From Gliomastix tumulicola (Eukaryota > Ascomycota > Sordariomycetes > Hypocreales > Bionectriaceae): DNA of 64,000 nt. Numbering within the stretch: position 1 is the stretch's first letter; every line of letters starts with the position of its first letter. Positions 21,163-32,641 of the stretch are shown here, one piece after another. The notes below the pieces were generated by a model. The model had not been told where the DNA came from and made no database searches. It was given only the letters and a program-made list of their open reading frames with translations. A program made the position numbers and the translations under genes. The stretch is taken from contig BCHX01000008.1 in the NCBI GenBank assembly GCA_001599755.1, positions 3,348,001 to 3,412,000 of the forward strand. The letters are read 5' to 3'.

Positions 21163-23652
21163 ATGTGGTCAGCGCAGCCGTGCCTCTTCGCGGTCTCACA
21201 GCTGCTGCTGCTGCTCCTGCCGCTGCTGGGCCTCCACACTCCAGCGGCGGCGTCTTACACTTCACCGCCAGTCTTTCCCAGCCGTGAGACTCCCCACCTC
21301 GTCGCTCTGCCTTATGCCCTGCCTTGTCATATCTTGCCCCCCGTTCAGTGCATGTTGGCGACATGATGGACCAATTGCTGACCTCCGAAAAGCACCCGGC
21401 AAGGGCGATGGCGTCTGGGCCGATGCGTACACGCGCGCGCGCGCCCTCGTCGGCCAGATGACGCTCGACGAGAAGATCAACATCACGCGCGGCTTCCCGT
21501 CCGAGACGACCTGCGCGGGCATGACGGGCGCCGTGCCGCGGCTCTCGTGGCCCGGCCTGTGTCTCCACGACGCGGGCAACGGCGTCCGGGCCACGGACCT
21601 CGTCTCGGCCTTCCCCTCGGCGCTGCACGTCGGCGCCGCGTGGGACCGCAACCTGACGTACCGGCGCGCCTGGCACATGGGCCGCGAGTTCCGGCGCAAG
21701 GGCGTCAACGTCGTGCTGGGGCCGAGCGCGGGGCCCCTCGGCCGGAGCCCGCTCGGGGGCCGCAACTGGGAGAGCTTCAGCGTCGACCCCTGGCTGGCCG
21801 GGCGGCTGACGGCGCTGACGGTCGAGGGCGTGCAGGACGCGGGCGTCGTCGCCAACGTGAAGCACTACGTCGGCAACGAGCAGGAGACGTACCGCCGGCC
21901 GTACTTTGGCGTCGAGGCCGTGTCGTCCAACATTGACGACAAGACGCTGCACGAGTTCTACCTCTGGCCGTTTGCCGATAGTATCCATGCTGGTGCCGCG
22001 TCCGTCATGTGCTCGTACCAGCGCGTGAACAACACGTACGGCTGCGACAGCTCGAAGCTTCTCAACGGCGTGCTCAAGACGGAGCTCGGGTTTGAAGGGT
22101 TTGTGCTCCTGGACTGGAATGCGATCCATCACCTGCAGAGCGTGAATGCCGGCCTGGACATGGTGATGCCGCTGGGGGGCAGCCTCGGGCAGAACCTGAC
22201 GGATGCCGTCGCGAATGGGACTGTTGCCGAGGACAGGGTCACGGACATGGCTACGAGGATCGTCTCGGCGTGGTACCTCGTCGGCCAGGACGACGGCTTC
22301 CCGGATCCTGGCGTCGGCATGCGCAACGTCACGCAGCCGCATGAGCAGGTTGATGCCAGAGATCCCGCCTCCCGCCCCGTCCTGCTCGAGGGCGCCGTTG
22401 CCGGCCACGTCCTGGTCAAGAACGAGAATGGGGCGCTGCCGTTCGAGAAGCCGCCAAAGATCATCTCCGTCTACGGCTACGACGCGACGGTGCCGCCTAC
22501 GAAGAACACCGACAGACTGTTCGAGCTTGGGTACATGTCGTCGCAGGAGATGGGACAGGCGCAGCTGGGCACGCCGCAGAAGTTCAATCAGGCGGCCCGG
22601 GGAGGGACGATTGTTACCGGCGGCCGCGCTGGCGCGAATGCGCCGCCTTACATGCTCGACGTACGTATCTCCTATTCTTCTCAGGCTCCGTTTTGTGCTG
22701 CTTACTATACTTATCTGACCGTGTCTAGCCGTTGAGCTCCATCCAGCACCGTGCAGCTCGGGACGGCTCCTGGGTGAACTGGGACCTTGCGTCGCACGAC
22801 CCCAATGTCAATGGCGCCTCAGACGTCTGCCTCGTCTTCATCAACGCCATGGCCACAGAGGGCTGGGACCGCGACGGCCTGCGAGATGACTTCTCCGACG
22901 GTCTCGTCCTCAACGTCGCCCGCCAGTGTGCCAACACGATCGTCGTCGTCCACGCCGCGGGCATCCGCCTCGTTGATCAGTGGATCGAGCACCCCAACGT
23001 CACCGCCACGGTCATCGCCCACCTCCCGGGGCAGGACAGCGGCGAAGCGCTCGTCCAGCTGCTCTACGGCGAGGCTGAGTTCTCGGGACGGCTCCCATAC
23101 ACGCTCGCGCGGAACGAGAGCGACTACGGACACGTGCTCTTTCCCTGCGGCCTGGCGTCTCCGGACGATATCAGCCCGCAGTGCGACTTTGAGGAAGGGT
23201 CGTACCTGGACTATCGCGCGTTCGACGCCGCTGATATCACGCCGCGCTTCGAGTTCGGCTTCGGACTGACATACACGACGTTCGCGTACGCAGACCTGAC
23301 TCTCCAGACGTGGAGCCTCGCCCCGGACACGCCCTGCAGCCCCCGAGGCCTATGGGACACCGTGGGTGTAGTCACCGCGGCTATCAGGAACACCGGCTCC
23401 CGGCCCGGCGACGAGGTCGCGCAGTTGTACCTGCAAATCCCCGGCGGTCCGCCCCGGCAGCTCCGCGGCTTCGAGAAGGTCAGGCTCGCGCCCGGCGACG
23501 AGGCCACGGTGCGGTTCGAGCTGGAGAGGAGGGACCTGGCAGAGTGGGATGTGCACCGGCAGGCGTGGGTTGTGCCGCAGGGGGAGTTTGGGGTGTTTGT
23601 GGGAGCGAGCAGTCGGGATCTGCCGCTGGAGAGCTGGTTTACCCTGTATTAG
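21163..23652 (+). CDS. Secreted beta-glucosidase, glycoside hydrolase family 3
   Basis: Three exons (21163-21283, 21393-22660, 22729-23652) give 770 residues. The start MWSAQPCLFAVSQLLLLLLP is a clear signal peptide. The GH3 N-terminal barrel follows (MTLDEKINITRGF, CLHDAGNGVRATD, NVVLGPSAGPLGR, VANVKHYVGNEQE); the likely catalytic nucleophile is Asp ~281 in GFVLLDWNAIH. The C-terminal alpha/beta sandwich (TIVVVHAAGIRLVDQW, HLPGQDSGEALVQLLYG, GRLPYTLARNESDYG) and an Fn3-like domain (FEFGFGLTYTTF through EFGVFVGASSRDLP) complete the classic fungal GH3 architecture. It would hydrolyse beta-linked glucose disaccharides outside the cell. Usual family context before W is TDW or SDW; here it is LDW. 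Several NxS/T sites suggest glycosylation. Confidence 0.93.
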
Positions 23653-24440
23653 GAGTTCCGCTGTGCTCATACCTCCTGTACGTAGGGGTCTTGTCCATGA
23701 AAGATATCCATTTTGGTTCAATAATTAGAAGGGAAAGTTACTAGGTATCTATCTTGTAACATAGTGATGGTATTTTTGCGACGTTGTTGTCATGTTCATC
23801 GCCTGCTACGGCTTCACTTGTTGCCCAGCCACGCGAAGACAGGCACTGCCTTCTCGCAACACTGCTAGCCCCCAGCCTTACAACAAGTGCAGCCAGCTTT
23901 CAGGCTTCTGAAATAATTGAGGCATAGAATGACGCAGTGATTGACGGCATTTGAGGTCATCGAGTTCTACGCCGCTCAACAGCCAGTGACGTGGTGGGGG
24001 CTAGTATGCGGCGTAGTATATCATAAACCCAAGAAGACCTAGAACGATCTACGTGCTGAGCCGTGCCATGCCCCAGACACGGCCTGCGCATCTTGGCGAA
24101 GAACAACTAATACAGAAACATTCTGAAACAATCCATTCCCATTGGACGTTGTGGTGCTGTTGACGTTGACGGCATCTGGCAAGCTGGGGGCCGGCTGTGG
24201 CAGAGATGCGGCGTGGGCTTCACCCATATTGCATGCCGTCAAGGTACTGCCGTACATATTATCTATAAAGACTACATGTTCTCGCCTAAGGAATGCCCGT
24301 GGCCTCTATTGTTCTCATCGCCAATGGCATCGCCGTCTGATTCCTCTTTCCAACACATTGCACTCGACCCAAGACTTCAACCACCCGCCACTACATTCGA
24401 TCCACCTCACAACAAGCGAACGACTTGCAATTCTCCAACC
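23653..24440. other. Intergenic region GH3 / four-TM protein
   Basis: About 790 bp with no recognisable gene. The final ~100 bp before 24441 is C/A-rich (ccacccgccactacattcg), as expected of a leader. Confidence 0.45.
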
Positions 24441-25183
24441 ATGGGCAAGGTAATCTGGTTTGCGTCGCACCTACTCGCCATCCTGGTGCATATTGGCCTT
24501 GTCGGCGCCAGTATATACGGCTTCATCGAATGCGGCTCCAGCTCAGTGTCTCGGCGGCGCGGAGGCCTGAGCCGCTGGGGCTCGACATCCAGAACGAGCA
24601 AATGTACGGACGAAAGGGGCAGGATCATCGTTCCTTGGGCGTCGTTTGGCATTGTGAGTACAGACATCCGAATGCACGCCAGTCGAGGTTGCAGTGGCTA
24701 ACCATCTTCACAAGGCCGCCGTCATCACCGTATTCAATGTCGGCTACCCAGCTGTCTTCTACTTGCTCTCCAGGTTCGTCAAGAAGAGCGAGAGCCGTCG
24801 CTCAAAGACCCGCGCGCTCATGATCTTGGGTGTTGTCCTCAACCTGTTGTTTGCCATCGCGGACATCGCCATTGCCGGTGTGAGCGGCTCCATGGCGGAC
24901 GGCTACTCGCCGCTCATTGCAGTTTGCGCGGTCGCGGCGCTCGCAGCGTAAGTCTCTCACTCCCTATCCTCATGTGTGTTGTTTTTACTTGCTTATATGC
25001 GGTGCGTCCGGCAGTTTGGTACTCATATCGACCGTCGTTGTCGATGTCCTCAAGATGAAGGAACTGGGACATCAGAAGCAGAACGAGAAGACTGCCGCGT
25101 TGGAGAGGGCGTCCGCTGGGTCGGACCCTGTCAGTGTCGGATATCCACAGACGGTGAACAGGTACACAAACGAGGCTGTCTGA
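24441..25183 (+). CDS. Four-TM integral membrane protein, function unknown
   Basis: Exons 24441-24653, 24715-24947 and 25015-25183 join in frame to 204 residues. Four hydrophobic segments are evident: VIWFASHLLAILVHIGLVGA, the stretch around AAVITVFNVGYPAVFYLLS, LMILGVVLNLLFAIADIAIA, and LIAVCAVAALAALVLISTVV. A Cys/Ser/Arg-rich loop (ECGSSSVSRRRGG, then SKCTDERGR) lies between TM1 and TM2, and the hydrophilic tail is K/E/N-rich. Both introns have canonical ends. The topology resembles MARVEL/tetraspan-like fungal proteins, but no signature residues let me name a family. Confidence 0.7.
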
Positions 25184-25674
25184 GCTCTGCTCAAAGCATT
25201 AAAGAATCAGTGCGGCGTGTACGAATATGTACGATAAGTGGTCAGGTGGAGCGGAGACGCGGGAACGGTTGAGATAGGCGGATTTCAAGACCGAAAACGA
25301 CAAGCAGGTTTATTTCCAGCATTTAGTATTAGACACTACGATCCAACACATAAGAGTATCAAGTCCTATTCACAATTCAATATGTTTTATATCTTACGTG
25401 CCTACGAAATAGATTGTTGACTGAGGGTTTCCCTGAACGATGTCCATCGCCTGTGAGTGGTCGCAGAAAATATAGGGTAGGTAGATTCCGGCTTCACCAC
25501 CCGCACCCCACTATCTTATCTGACCGCTAAAGTTTTTTTTGCGATTTGGACTCTGCCACTTCCAAAACCCATCCACCACCCATTTCACACCAAATCTTGC
25601 ATTCCAATTCAACTCGCAACCCGTGTACCGCCTAATTAGTATACCGACTCTTACAATCGACCAATAAAACCACA
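25184..25674. other. Intergenic region upstream of UTP11
   Basis: About 490 bp. It contains a poly-T run (gtttttttt near 25530) and CA-rich sequence close to the next ATG. No gene is seen. Confidence 0.45.
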
Positions 25675-26596
25675 ATGTCGTCGATGCGGAATGCCGTCCA
25701 ACGGCGCCCGCACCGTGAGCGAGCCCAGCCACTCGAGCGTCGACGCCTCGGCCTTCTCGAGAAACACAAAGTGCGAAACCCCCCCCTTCACCAACGCAGA
25801 GATCCTCGTGCCTCAATGCTGACCCCGCGGCACCGTGTTATAGGACTACTCTCTCCGAGCAAAAGACTACAACAAGAAGAAGGAGGCCCTCAAGCATCTC
25901 CGCCAGAAGGCGAGCGAGCGCAACGAGGATGAGTTCTACTTCGGCATGCTCTCCCGCAAGGGCCCCGGCTCGCGGATCATGGAGGGACGCAGGTGGAAGG
26001 GCACCGTGGCGGGCGACAGGGGGAACAAGGCGCTCGACATGGACACGACGCGGCTGCTCAAGACGCAGGATGTGGGGTACATTCGCACGATGAAGCAGGT
26101 CGTGCGGAAGGAGGTCGCGAGGCTGGAGCAGCAGGTCGTCCTGACGAGGGAGGTGAACGGTCTCGAAGACGATGGTGATGATCTTGCGGGCGGCGACTAC
26201 GACAACGACAACGACGATGACGACGACGAGTTCTCGATGCCCATGCCTGCGAAGCCGAAAGCCCCGAAAAAGATCATCTTTCTGGACGACGAGGACGAGA
26301 GGGAGGCAGCTGTGGACGAACACATGGACGACGACGACGACGACGATGGAGAAGAGGGCGGCCCTGTGAGACTCGACGATGACGACGATGAGGCACAAGA
26401 CGACGAGAAGGAATCCGAAGCCGCAAAATCACTGCGGCGGCTGAAGCGCCAGCTCGCGAACGAGAGGACAAAGCTCAAGGCATTGACGGACGCAGAGCGA
26501 GAACTCGATATACAGCGCGGAAATATGGCTAAGAAAGGCACTGTTTCGAAAATCAGGAGAGGGAAGAAGGTGGCGGTCCGCACGCGGAAACGATAG
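25675..26596 (+). CDS. UTP11: U3 snoRNP protein Utp11
   Basis: Two exons (25675-25770, 25844-26596) give 282 residues. The N-terminus MSSMRNAVQRRPHRERAQP followed by RRLGLLEKHKDYSLRAKDYN is diagnostic of Utp11, a component of the small-subunit processome needed for 18S rRNA maturation in the nucleolus. Further family blocks are ALKHLRQKASERNEDEFYF, the segment with RWKGTV, and DVGYIRTMKQVVRKE. The basic C-terminus (SKIRRGKKVAVRTRKR) also matches. An Asp-rich low-complexity insert spans roughly residues 145-215 (runs such as DNDNDDDDDEF and HMDDDDDDDGEE). The first exon is exactly 32 codons, and the splice restores the conserved EKHK-DYSLRA junction. Confidence 0.92.
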
Positions 26597-26818
26597 GCGG
26601 CCTCTCGAAGAATCCTCACTGCTCGGGCGGACACAAAGCCTCACATCATGAGTCATGCCATTGGACGGGACTATAGCTACTGAGATTATTCAACCGGGCG
26701 TTCGGCGCCCCTTATGACCGGCAAGGCACGGAAACGAAAGTGGCATTATCGAACATATTTTCAAATTGACATCGTGGCTTGCTTTGCATTTCAAACTTGA
26801 CAAGTCTCGGACTTTGCA

Positions 26819-28738
26819 TTAATACTTGGACCCTACGCAGCTATAACAGCAGCAAAACATGGACTTCAAACACCCAAACACCATCGTCAACACCCATATT
26901 AACGCCTTGAAAGCCCACCGCGCCAGCTTCGCCGGCGCCCGCAGGACGAAGGGCAGCTTATCAATGCCCTCCTTGACCTTGGTCTGCTTGTTCTTCTTAC
27001 TCTTGCCCAGGCTCTCGTCCTGGCTCTCGAGATCAATCTCAAAGGCCTCCATCTGCGGCTTCTTCTTCCCGCCGAGCGCCTTGCCCAGCACGCTGCTCAT
27101 GGTGCCGCTGCCGCCGCTGGACGCCACGAGGACGGCCTGCGGTGGCGCTGCGATGACCGGTGGCGCCGCGAAGTTTTCCACCGGAGCGGGCTGGTTCTTC
27201 TCGTCGGCCGAGGCGACGAGCATCAACGCTGTGACGGCGACGTCGACAATGTAGAAGGACTCGATCTTGGAAGCCAGCCCCGTGTCGAGCTCGAGCCACC
27301 CACCACCGGTAGCGTCGCGGGTCAGCTTCGCCAGGTGCTGGGGTGATTCGTGGTGCTCGAGGGTGTACTCGACGCGCGACCACGCAGGCGACCGCTCGAT
27401 GGTGACACAGAATGGCGTTGCCAGTGCTGGGTGCACCAGGAAATGGCTGCCGCTGTCGTCGTCCCATACAAGGCGCGCGCACTCGCGCTCCGCCATCATG
27501 ATGGCTGACTGGTCGTTGGCCCGGTCGATGGCAACCTTGGTGGCGGGCGTGGGCATGAGAAGGGCGACCAGGCCGTCGTTTGGCTGATGCCGGCGGGCCT
27601 CCTCTTCCATGGTGGTCGAGAGGACCTCCTGCCAGTGCTTGCCGTCTGTGATCTTCCCGCCGCTGGTGCTGCCGCTGCTGGCTCCTCCCACCACGCTGAG
27701 GAGGCTGCTGCTGGACGACGAGTTACCGTCCTGCTTGATCTCCTTGAAAGGCTTGGTCGGATCGTGACGCTTGACGGTCACGTAGGCGGATGCCGACGTC
27801 GGGTCCAGACGGATGTTGTAGAAAGGCTGAGTGGTGGACGAGAAGGTGTATACTGGGGCGTCCTTCTCCTGCGTCAGCTTGAGGCAGTACACGCGGCCCT
27901 CGGAAGACGAGGCCTTCCAGCCGTTGGCGACCTTCCAGAAGCTCCGGAGCTGGTCTGTCGTGCACACCTGGGGCACGGCGGGCGGCTGCTGCGGATGCGC
28001 GTGACGCGGGTAGGCGCCGAACCGGGGCTGGTTGGCCGAGTCGTCGGCGGCTGGGCTGCGGACAGGGCTGCGGACCTGCTGGCTTCTCTGGCTCTGGGCG
28101 TCATCTCCCTCGTCGAAGCCACCACCGTTGGTGTGGTGGTGATGGTAGGACTGCCTGCTGATGATGGCGCGGGGAACGCCCGTGGGGCTCATCTGCGTCG
28201 GAGCGTAGTTTTGTTGGTGGAGAGGCAGATCTGGGTTGTACGTCGGGAAGATGGACCGGATCTGGCCCTCTGGCCGGCCGGTCTCATCATCCAGCGGCGG
28301 TTTCGCAATCGAGCTGCGGCTGGGAGCTCGGGCGTGTGATGACTGCGGCTGCGTCTGGATGTTGGGTAGCGTTGCTGTGGTCGTCGGCGCGACCATCGGG
28401 TCGGGGAAGGCATAGCCGTCGGTATGATACTGCTGCGTCGGCGCCGGGGGCTGGTCGACTATTCCCAGCGGCGTGCGTGTTCTCTGCTGCTGCTGCTGCT
28501 GCTGCTGGGGTGTTTGCCGGCCGTTGGCAGGTGTGTGTCGAGGAGGGGATGCGCCCGGGGCGGTGTCGTCTACCCAGTGTGCTCTGTTGACGGGATCCTC
28601 AGAGGGCGTCCTGGCCCGGCGCTCGCGCGACTCTGAGCGACGTCCTCGGGGCGTCTGGCCTCGCACGACTGGTGGTGGCCTCGAGGTGCCGGGGCTGGGG
28701 AACAGGGAGAAGGTCCCTGGTGCGGGGGACGTAGACAT
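26819..28738 (-). CDS. Disordered protein with Cys-rich C-terminal membrane tail
   Basis: An intronless frame of 639 residues starting MSTSPAPGTFSLFPSPGTSR; an in-frame Met at 28900 would add 54 disordered residues. The first ~280 residues are P/S/R/Q-rich with a poly-Gln run (about residue 75). The middle (from about residue 290, TDQLRSFWKVANGWKASS) looks folded, with beta-strand-like segments such as VYCLKLTQEKDAPVYTFSST. The last ~45 residues hold a hydrophobic stretch ARWAFKALIWVLTMVFGC ending in clustered cysteines (MFCCCYSCVGSKY), suggesting a palmitoylated tail anchor. I recognise it only as the type of conserved filamentous-fungal protein sometimes labelled acetylserotonin methyltransferase-like; no methyltransferase motif is visible. 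Confidence 0.65.
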   Translation of the reverse strand: MSTSPAPGTFSLFPSPGTSRPPPVVRGQTPRGRRSESRERRARTPSEDPVNRAHWVDDTAPGASPPRHTPANGRQTPQQQQQQQQRTRTPLGIVDQPPAPTQQYHTDGYAFPDPMVAPTTTATLPNIQTQPQSSHARAPSRSSIAKPPLDDETGRPEGQIRSIFPTYNPDLPLHQQNYAPTQMSPTGVPRAIISRQSYHHHHTNGGGFDEGDDAQSQRSQQVRSPVRSPAADDSANQPRFGAYPRHAHPQQPPAVPQVCTTDQLRSFWKVANGWKASSSEGRVYCLKLTQEKDAPVYTFSSTTQPFYNIRLDPTSASAYVTVKRHDPTKPFKEIKQDGNSSSSSSLLSVVGGASSGSTSGGKITDGKHWQEVLSTTMEEEARRHQPNDGLVALLMPTPATKVAIDRANDQSAIMMAERECARLVWDDDSGSHFLVHPALATPFCVTIERSPAWSRVEYTLEHHESPQHLAKLTRDATGGGWLELDTGLASKIESFYIVDVAVTALMLVASADEKNQPAPVENFAAPPVIAAPPQAVLVASSGGSGTMSSVLGKALGGKKKPQMEAFEIDLESQDESLGKSKKNKQTKVKEGIDKLPFVLRAPAKLARWAFKALIWVLTMVFGCLKSMFCCCYSCVGSKY

Positions 28739-30138
28739 CTTTCGCTGGCGACGTTCGTCTCGAGGTTTGTGAGTCTGACTCGGATGAGGGGATGTAGTTC
28801 CTCTTTGCGATTGGTGTAAACTGAGGCCGGCGTCTTCGGCTTGGTCTCGCACAGCGAAAGGACGGTTGTTGGATTGGGTATTAGGAATTGAGGATATCAA
28901 AGGTTGAAGGAATCGATCGCTATCGTCTGCTCATACTCGTGAATAAAAAAGTGATAAAAATAATGTGATGCCAGCACACGCTCTTTTGCACCCGTCAAAA
29001 CAACGTCAATGCGAGAAGGAAAGGAGGAAGAGCAAACACCCCGTGCTTCACGAGAGGGTCACGCCAAGTGATATACCACCACCACCAACGGGACAGATGG
29101 CGGGGGGTGGGCGGGAGGCAGCACGATGCCAGAGAGTCGAGGTAACGCGAGGAGCCCATCCAAGGCCCTCCTAAGCGCTGGACTCCTCCGCCCGTCCTTC
29201 GCTCCCCCGAGGGAAAGAAACCCGATGCAACATCAGGGCGCGCTCCCACATCGAAAAGGTGATGCGGCGGTGTGGTGAGCGAGGGGACTCTGTTCAATGG
29301 TTGGACTGGCAGAAGCAGCCCACTCCGAGCGCAGGGATGTCCGTGACTCGCTGGCCAATGAGAGGGCGCATCACACTACTGGCTGCAGGTGCCTGTGCCT
29401 CTGTGAGGCACTTTGGCTGCACGTCCCGCTCCATCGGGCGCTTGCGGTGGAGGAGGATGGTGGGCTGGGTCTGGCGAATGGGAGGCCCTGGTTGGTGTGA
29501 CCGTTGGACTGTCGGCGCTTAATTCCCTGTCCCTTCGAGCGATTTGGGTGGGAGGGCTAGTTCTGGCCGTTGACATGCCGAGAAGTCGTCGATCTCCGCT
29601 AAATGGCAAGAATTGGATTGAGGACAGGACGATGCTTGGTTTCGTGATGCGCGTGGGACATAACTAAGCGACGATCTCACCTGTCTTGGGGCGGCTGTGG
29701 CTGGTGTAGGTGTCTGTAGACGCCGGATGCCATCATCGTCGAGAGCTCACTCGACCGGTTCTGACGGGCCTGAATCTGGGTTTCCCGCCGACCTGCAGCC
29801 GGCGAAACGGGCTGCGGCGCCAATGTCTGCGTGACATGTTTACCGGCTGCAGAGGACGAGGCGCTTCAACCGTTGCGTGGGGGAGTTTAGTTTCTCCCTA
29901 GGGATGTTCGATTCTCTGGCTCGCAACAAGCTTGGATTGTCTTCTTTCCAACCATATCATACAGGGCTCGCATGTCTATGGTCCATCTAGTGACAATGTC
30001 GCCCATCTGCGCTCTCTAAATACTAGGGAGAGAGGTCGTGACAACAGATAACGCCGGGTAATATACAGTACAGCAGACACATGTATCTTACAGAAGCACA
30101 CCCTCCCCCCTCCTGCTCCGAATCGAGACCACATTTCA
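28739..30138. other. Intergenic region
   Basis: About 1.4 kb between the start of the disordered-protein gene and the 3' end of CMC1, both on the minus strand. It contains a CCACCACCACC-type short run near 29080 and several chance open frames. I see no gene. Confidence 0.45.
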
Positions 30139-30733
30139 TCACCGCTCCCCGTGTGGTCTCTGCGCCGCGGGCATGCCCCCGATCCTCTCCCCCCCCTTCT
30201 TCTCCATCTCCTTCTGCCTCGACAGTCGCACGTCCTCGGGAAGGCCCCACCACTCCTTCATGAAGTCCTCCTGTGCGGCCGCCATCCTCGCCTTCCTCTC
30301 GCGCTGCTGCTGCCGCTCCAGACGCATCGCGAACCACTCCTCCCGCGCGGCGTCGTGCTCCTCCTGCGTGGCGTGGCGGGTCATGCAGCCGTTCATGGCG
30401 CGGTGCTCGGCGCGGCAGGCGAAGGAGACGGTGAAGGTTCGTCCGAGGGCGCAGGCGGCGAAGGCTATGGTTCCCCCCCGAGTGTTCGTGTTAGCTTTCT
30501 GACTACCCACGGCATCCGTTGCATGATATGAATCCCCGGAGGGAGGCACGTCTCGTACCTTTGATCTCCTCCGTGCAGTTCTTCCGCACGCGTGCGTAGT
30601 ATATGTCCCGCACCTGCGACTCCTGTGAGGCCGACAGCGGTAACGGGTTCCGCGAGGGCACGCCGAGGTGCTCCGGCGGAGGAGCAGCAGCGCCGGGCTT
30701 ATCGGAGGAGGTAGTGGTGGTGGTGGTCGGCAT
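30139..30733 (-). CDS. CMC1: Cmc1-like twin CX9C cytochrome c oxidase assembly protein
   Basis: Two exons (30559-30733, 30139-30464) join in frame to 166 residues. The splice creates the first of two exact CX9C motifs, CTEEIKAFAAC; the second is CRAEHRAMNGC. This is the helix-hairpin-helix CHCH fold imported into the mitochondrial intermembrane space by the Mia40 relay. Flanking blocks (LSASQESQVRDIYYARVRKN, then ALGRTFTVSFACR) fit Cmc1, which acts in copper/Cox1 handling during complex IV assembly. The N-terminus is a Thr-run (MPTTTTTTSS), and the C-terminus is a long charged helix, making it longer than yeast Cmc1 (~111 residues). The Met at 30733 is chosen; an in-frame one at 30802 is less likely. 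Confidence 0.88.
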
Positions 30734-31535
30734 CGTGGCCGTGTGTGGGCTGAGCGTTGTCGTCGTCGTCGGCTGTCGGTCTGAGCGCCAATGCTGCGGC
30801 AAGCGACCGTGTCACTGGCTACCGTGACATGTAGTTTGGAATTGGAGACCGATGCGAGATGGCTGCGGCGGCATGGGCTGTTGCAATGGCTGCTGCAATG
30901 GATGGCACCATGAAGCTGTGGCGGATCGGAGCATGGCCAGCTTTGCCTGGACGCGGCAGAATGGCCCCTCACCGCCTTCCGCTTTTAGCTGCCGCCCATA
31001 CTGCGCCCAGCTATAGAACCGAGACGTGTCGGAACAGCGTGAGATTGTCCACGATGGTCATGCCATAAGCTTCCCGTCCATCTTTCTTGTGGTGAATCAA
31101 TTCTCATAATTTTATTCCCAATGCCACCTCTACCGAGCCGCCTTGTGTAAATCGACAAAGTATCGAGCTGGTCACTCCTGGTCCTCGAGGGCCGTCCCAC
31201 GATATGGGCGGTATTCAATTACGTCGGCGCATGCAATTGCCTTCCATGAGGAAACCAGACATTTTGCAGCACAGTCACGGACGATGGAGTCGGTTGAGCA
31301 GGTACCACTTTATGATTACTATTCACATCAACCCTTTATTAACCATTATCCTTGGTAAAGCCGATAAACTCCATGAATGAATGCTTGGTATCAACATAGC
31401 GAAACTGGAACATGATAGAAATATGCACTTTCGAGCGCTCCCTCCTCGCCCCCTACACCTACACCAATGTCCTTCGATGGCAAAGAACATTGGCCATCCA
31501 TCCCCTCACCACTGTCCTCCGAGAGAAGCAGTCGC
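30734..31535. other. Intergenic region CMC1 / MARVEL-like gene
   Basis: About 800 bp containing the CMC1 promoter and the 3' region of the next minus-strand gene. No gene is recognised. Confidence 0.45.
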
Positions 31536-32641
31536 TTACTGCTGAGGCTGCTGGGGATAGTACGCCTGAGGAGGGTACTGGCCCTGCTGCTGCTGCGGCT
31601 GCTCCGGCTGCTGACCATGGAGCTCCTGAGGCGGCTGATACAGCGGCTGCTGGGGCGCGGGGCTCATGGACTGCGGGCTGACGGTGCCCTGCTGGGGGTA
31701 CTGCTGAGGATACGGCTGCTGCTGCTGCTGCTGAGGGTAGCCCGCGGGCGGGTACTGGCCCTGGGGGTACTGCTGCTCCTGATATGTGTTCACCGGGTAC
31801 GAGCCGGCGGGGGGNGGGTACTGGCCCGTGGGCTGCTGCTGGAGAGGCTGCTCCTGGGGCACGGCGGCGACGGAGGCGACGGGCTGGGGCTTGGACTCCA
31901 TCTGGTAGTTGCCCGACTCGGGCGAGCTCTCGCTGTGTCCGAAGATCGACTGGAAGCGGCCCTCCTTGCGGGCGCGGAGGAAGGTGACGAGGGTCCAGAC
32001 GAAGGTGGCGATGAACAGGAGCCTGGGAAAGAAAGACATCAAGAATCAGATCGGATACTCGTCAAAAGGCAATGGATCGCACACGTCGCACTACTCACCA
32101 GTTCAGGGCGCCGAGGCCGGCAATGGCGGACATCATGTCCCGACCCGACTTCCAGAGGATGACGTTGCTTCGCTTGCTGATGGTGCAGGTCTCGCTGCTG
32201 ACGAGACTGCCGTCGTTGAAGCACGAGTGCACATTGACGGGGACGACATAGCGAGCGCGCTCAGCGGCGACGGCGGCAAAGGTGGCGAGCCAGAGGATGA
32301 CGAGGAACCCGTCCAGGACGAGGACTGCGATGATGTTGTAGCCGGCGTGGAGAGGGGAAATCTTCTCCGTGAGGACGATGTAGCCGACGATGATCCAGGT
32401 GAACAAGCTCTATTGAAACAAAAGTCAGCCAGTCAGGTTCAAGACAAGGATGGAAGAGCGGATTTCAGTTCCGTACGATTGCAAGTGCCAGGCCGTTCTC
32501 GTCGAGGTAAGCCTGATGGATCAGAGCGCCTGACAGCCCGAGGATGATGAGAGCGAGCAGGAACTGGAAGACCCGAACGACGAGCACCCAGATGGGTGTC
32601 GCGATGATGTGGTCGGCTGCGGCGCCCTTCTCGTTGGTCAT
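31536..32641 (-). CDS. MARVEL-like four-TM protein with Q/P/Y-rich tail
   Basis: Exons 32477-32641, 32099-32409 and 31536-32022 give 320 residues starting MTNEKGAAADHIIATPIWVL. Four membrane spans are visible: WVLVVRVFQFLLALIILGLS, the span around SLFTWIIVGYIVL, NIIAVLVLDGFLVILWLATF, and WLLFIATFVWTLVTFL. An extracellular-type loop with two Cys (HSCFNDGSL, ETCTISKR) precedes TM4. This matches the MARVEL topology of fungal plasma-membrane/eisosome-associated proteins. The cytosolic tail of ~130 residues is Q/P/Y-rich (QYPPAGYPQQQQQQPYPQ) and probably disordered. An in-frame Met at 32683 lies beyond a possible 5' UTR splice acceptor, so 32641 is preferred. One undetermined base occurs at 31815, leaving one unknown residue in the tail. 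Confidence 0.8.
31815..31815. other. Undetermined base (n) in assembly
   Basis: A single n within a G-run in the Q/P-rich tail coding sequence. The frame is maintained on both sides, so it is probably a base-calling ambiguity and not a gap. Confidence 0.95.

Noticed and set aside
21071..22408. 445-codon minus-strand open frame over the GH3 gene
   Set aside because: Antisense to strongly conserved GH3 sequence; its composition (R/A/P/H-rich) is typical of GC-rich shadow frames.
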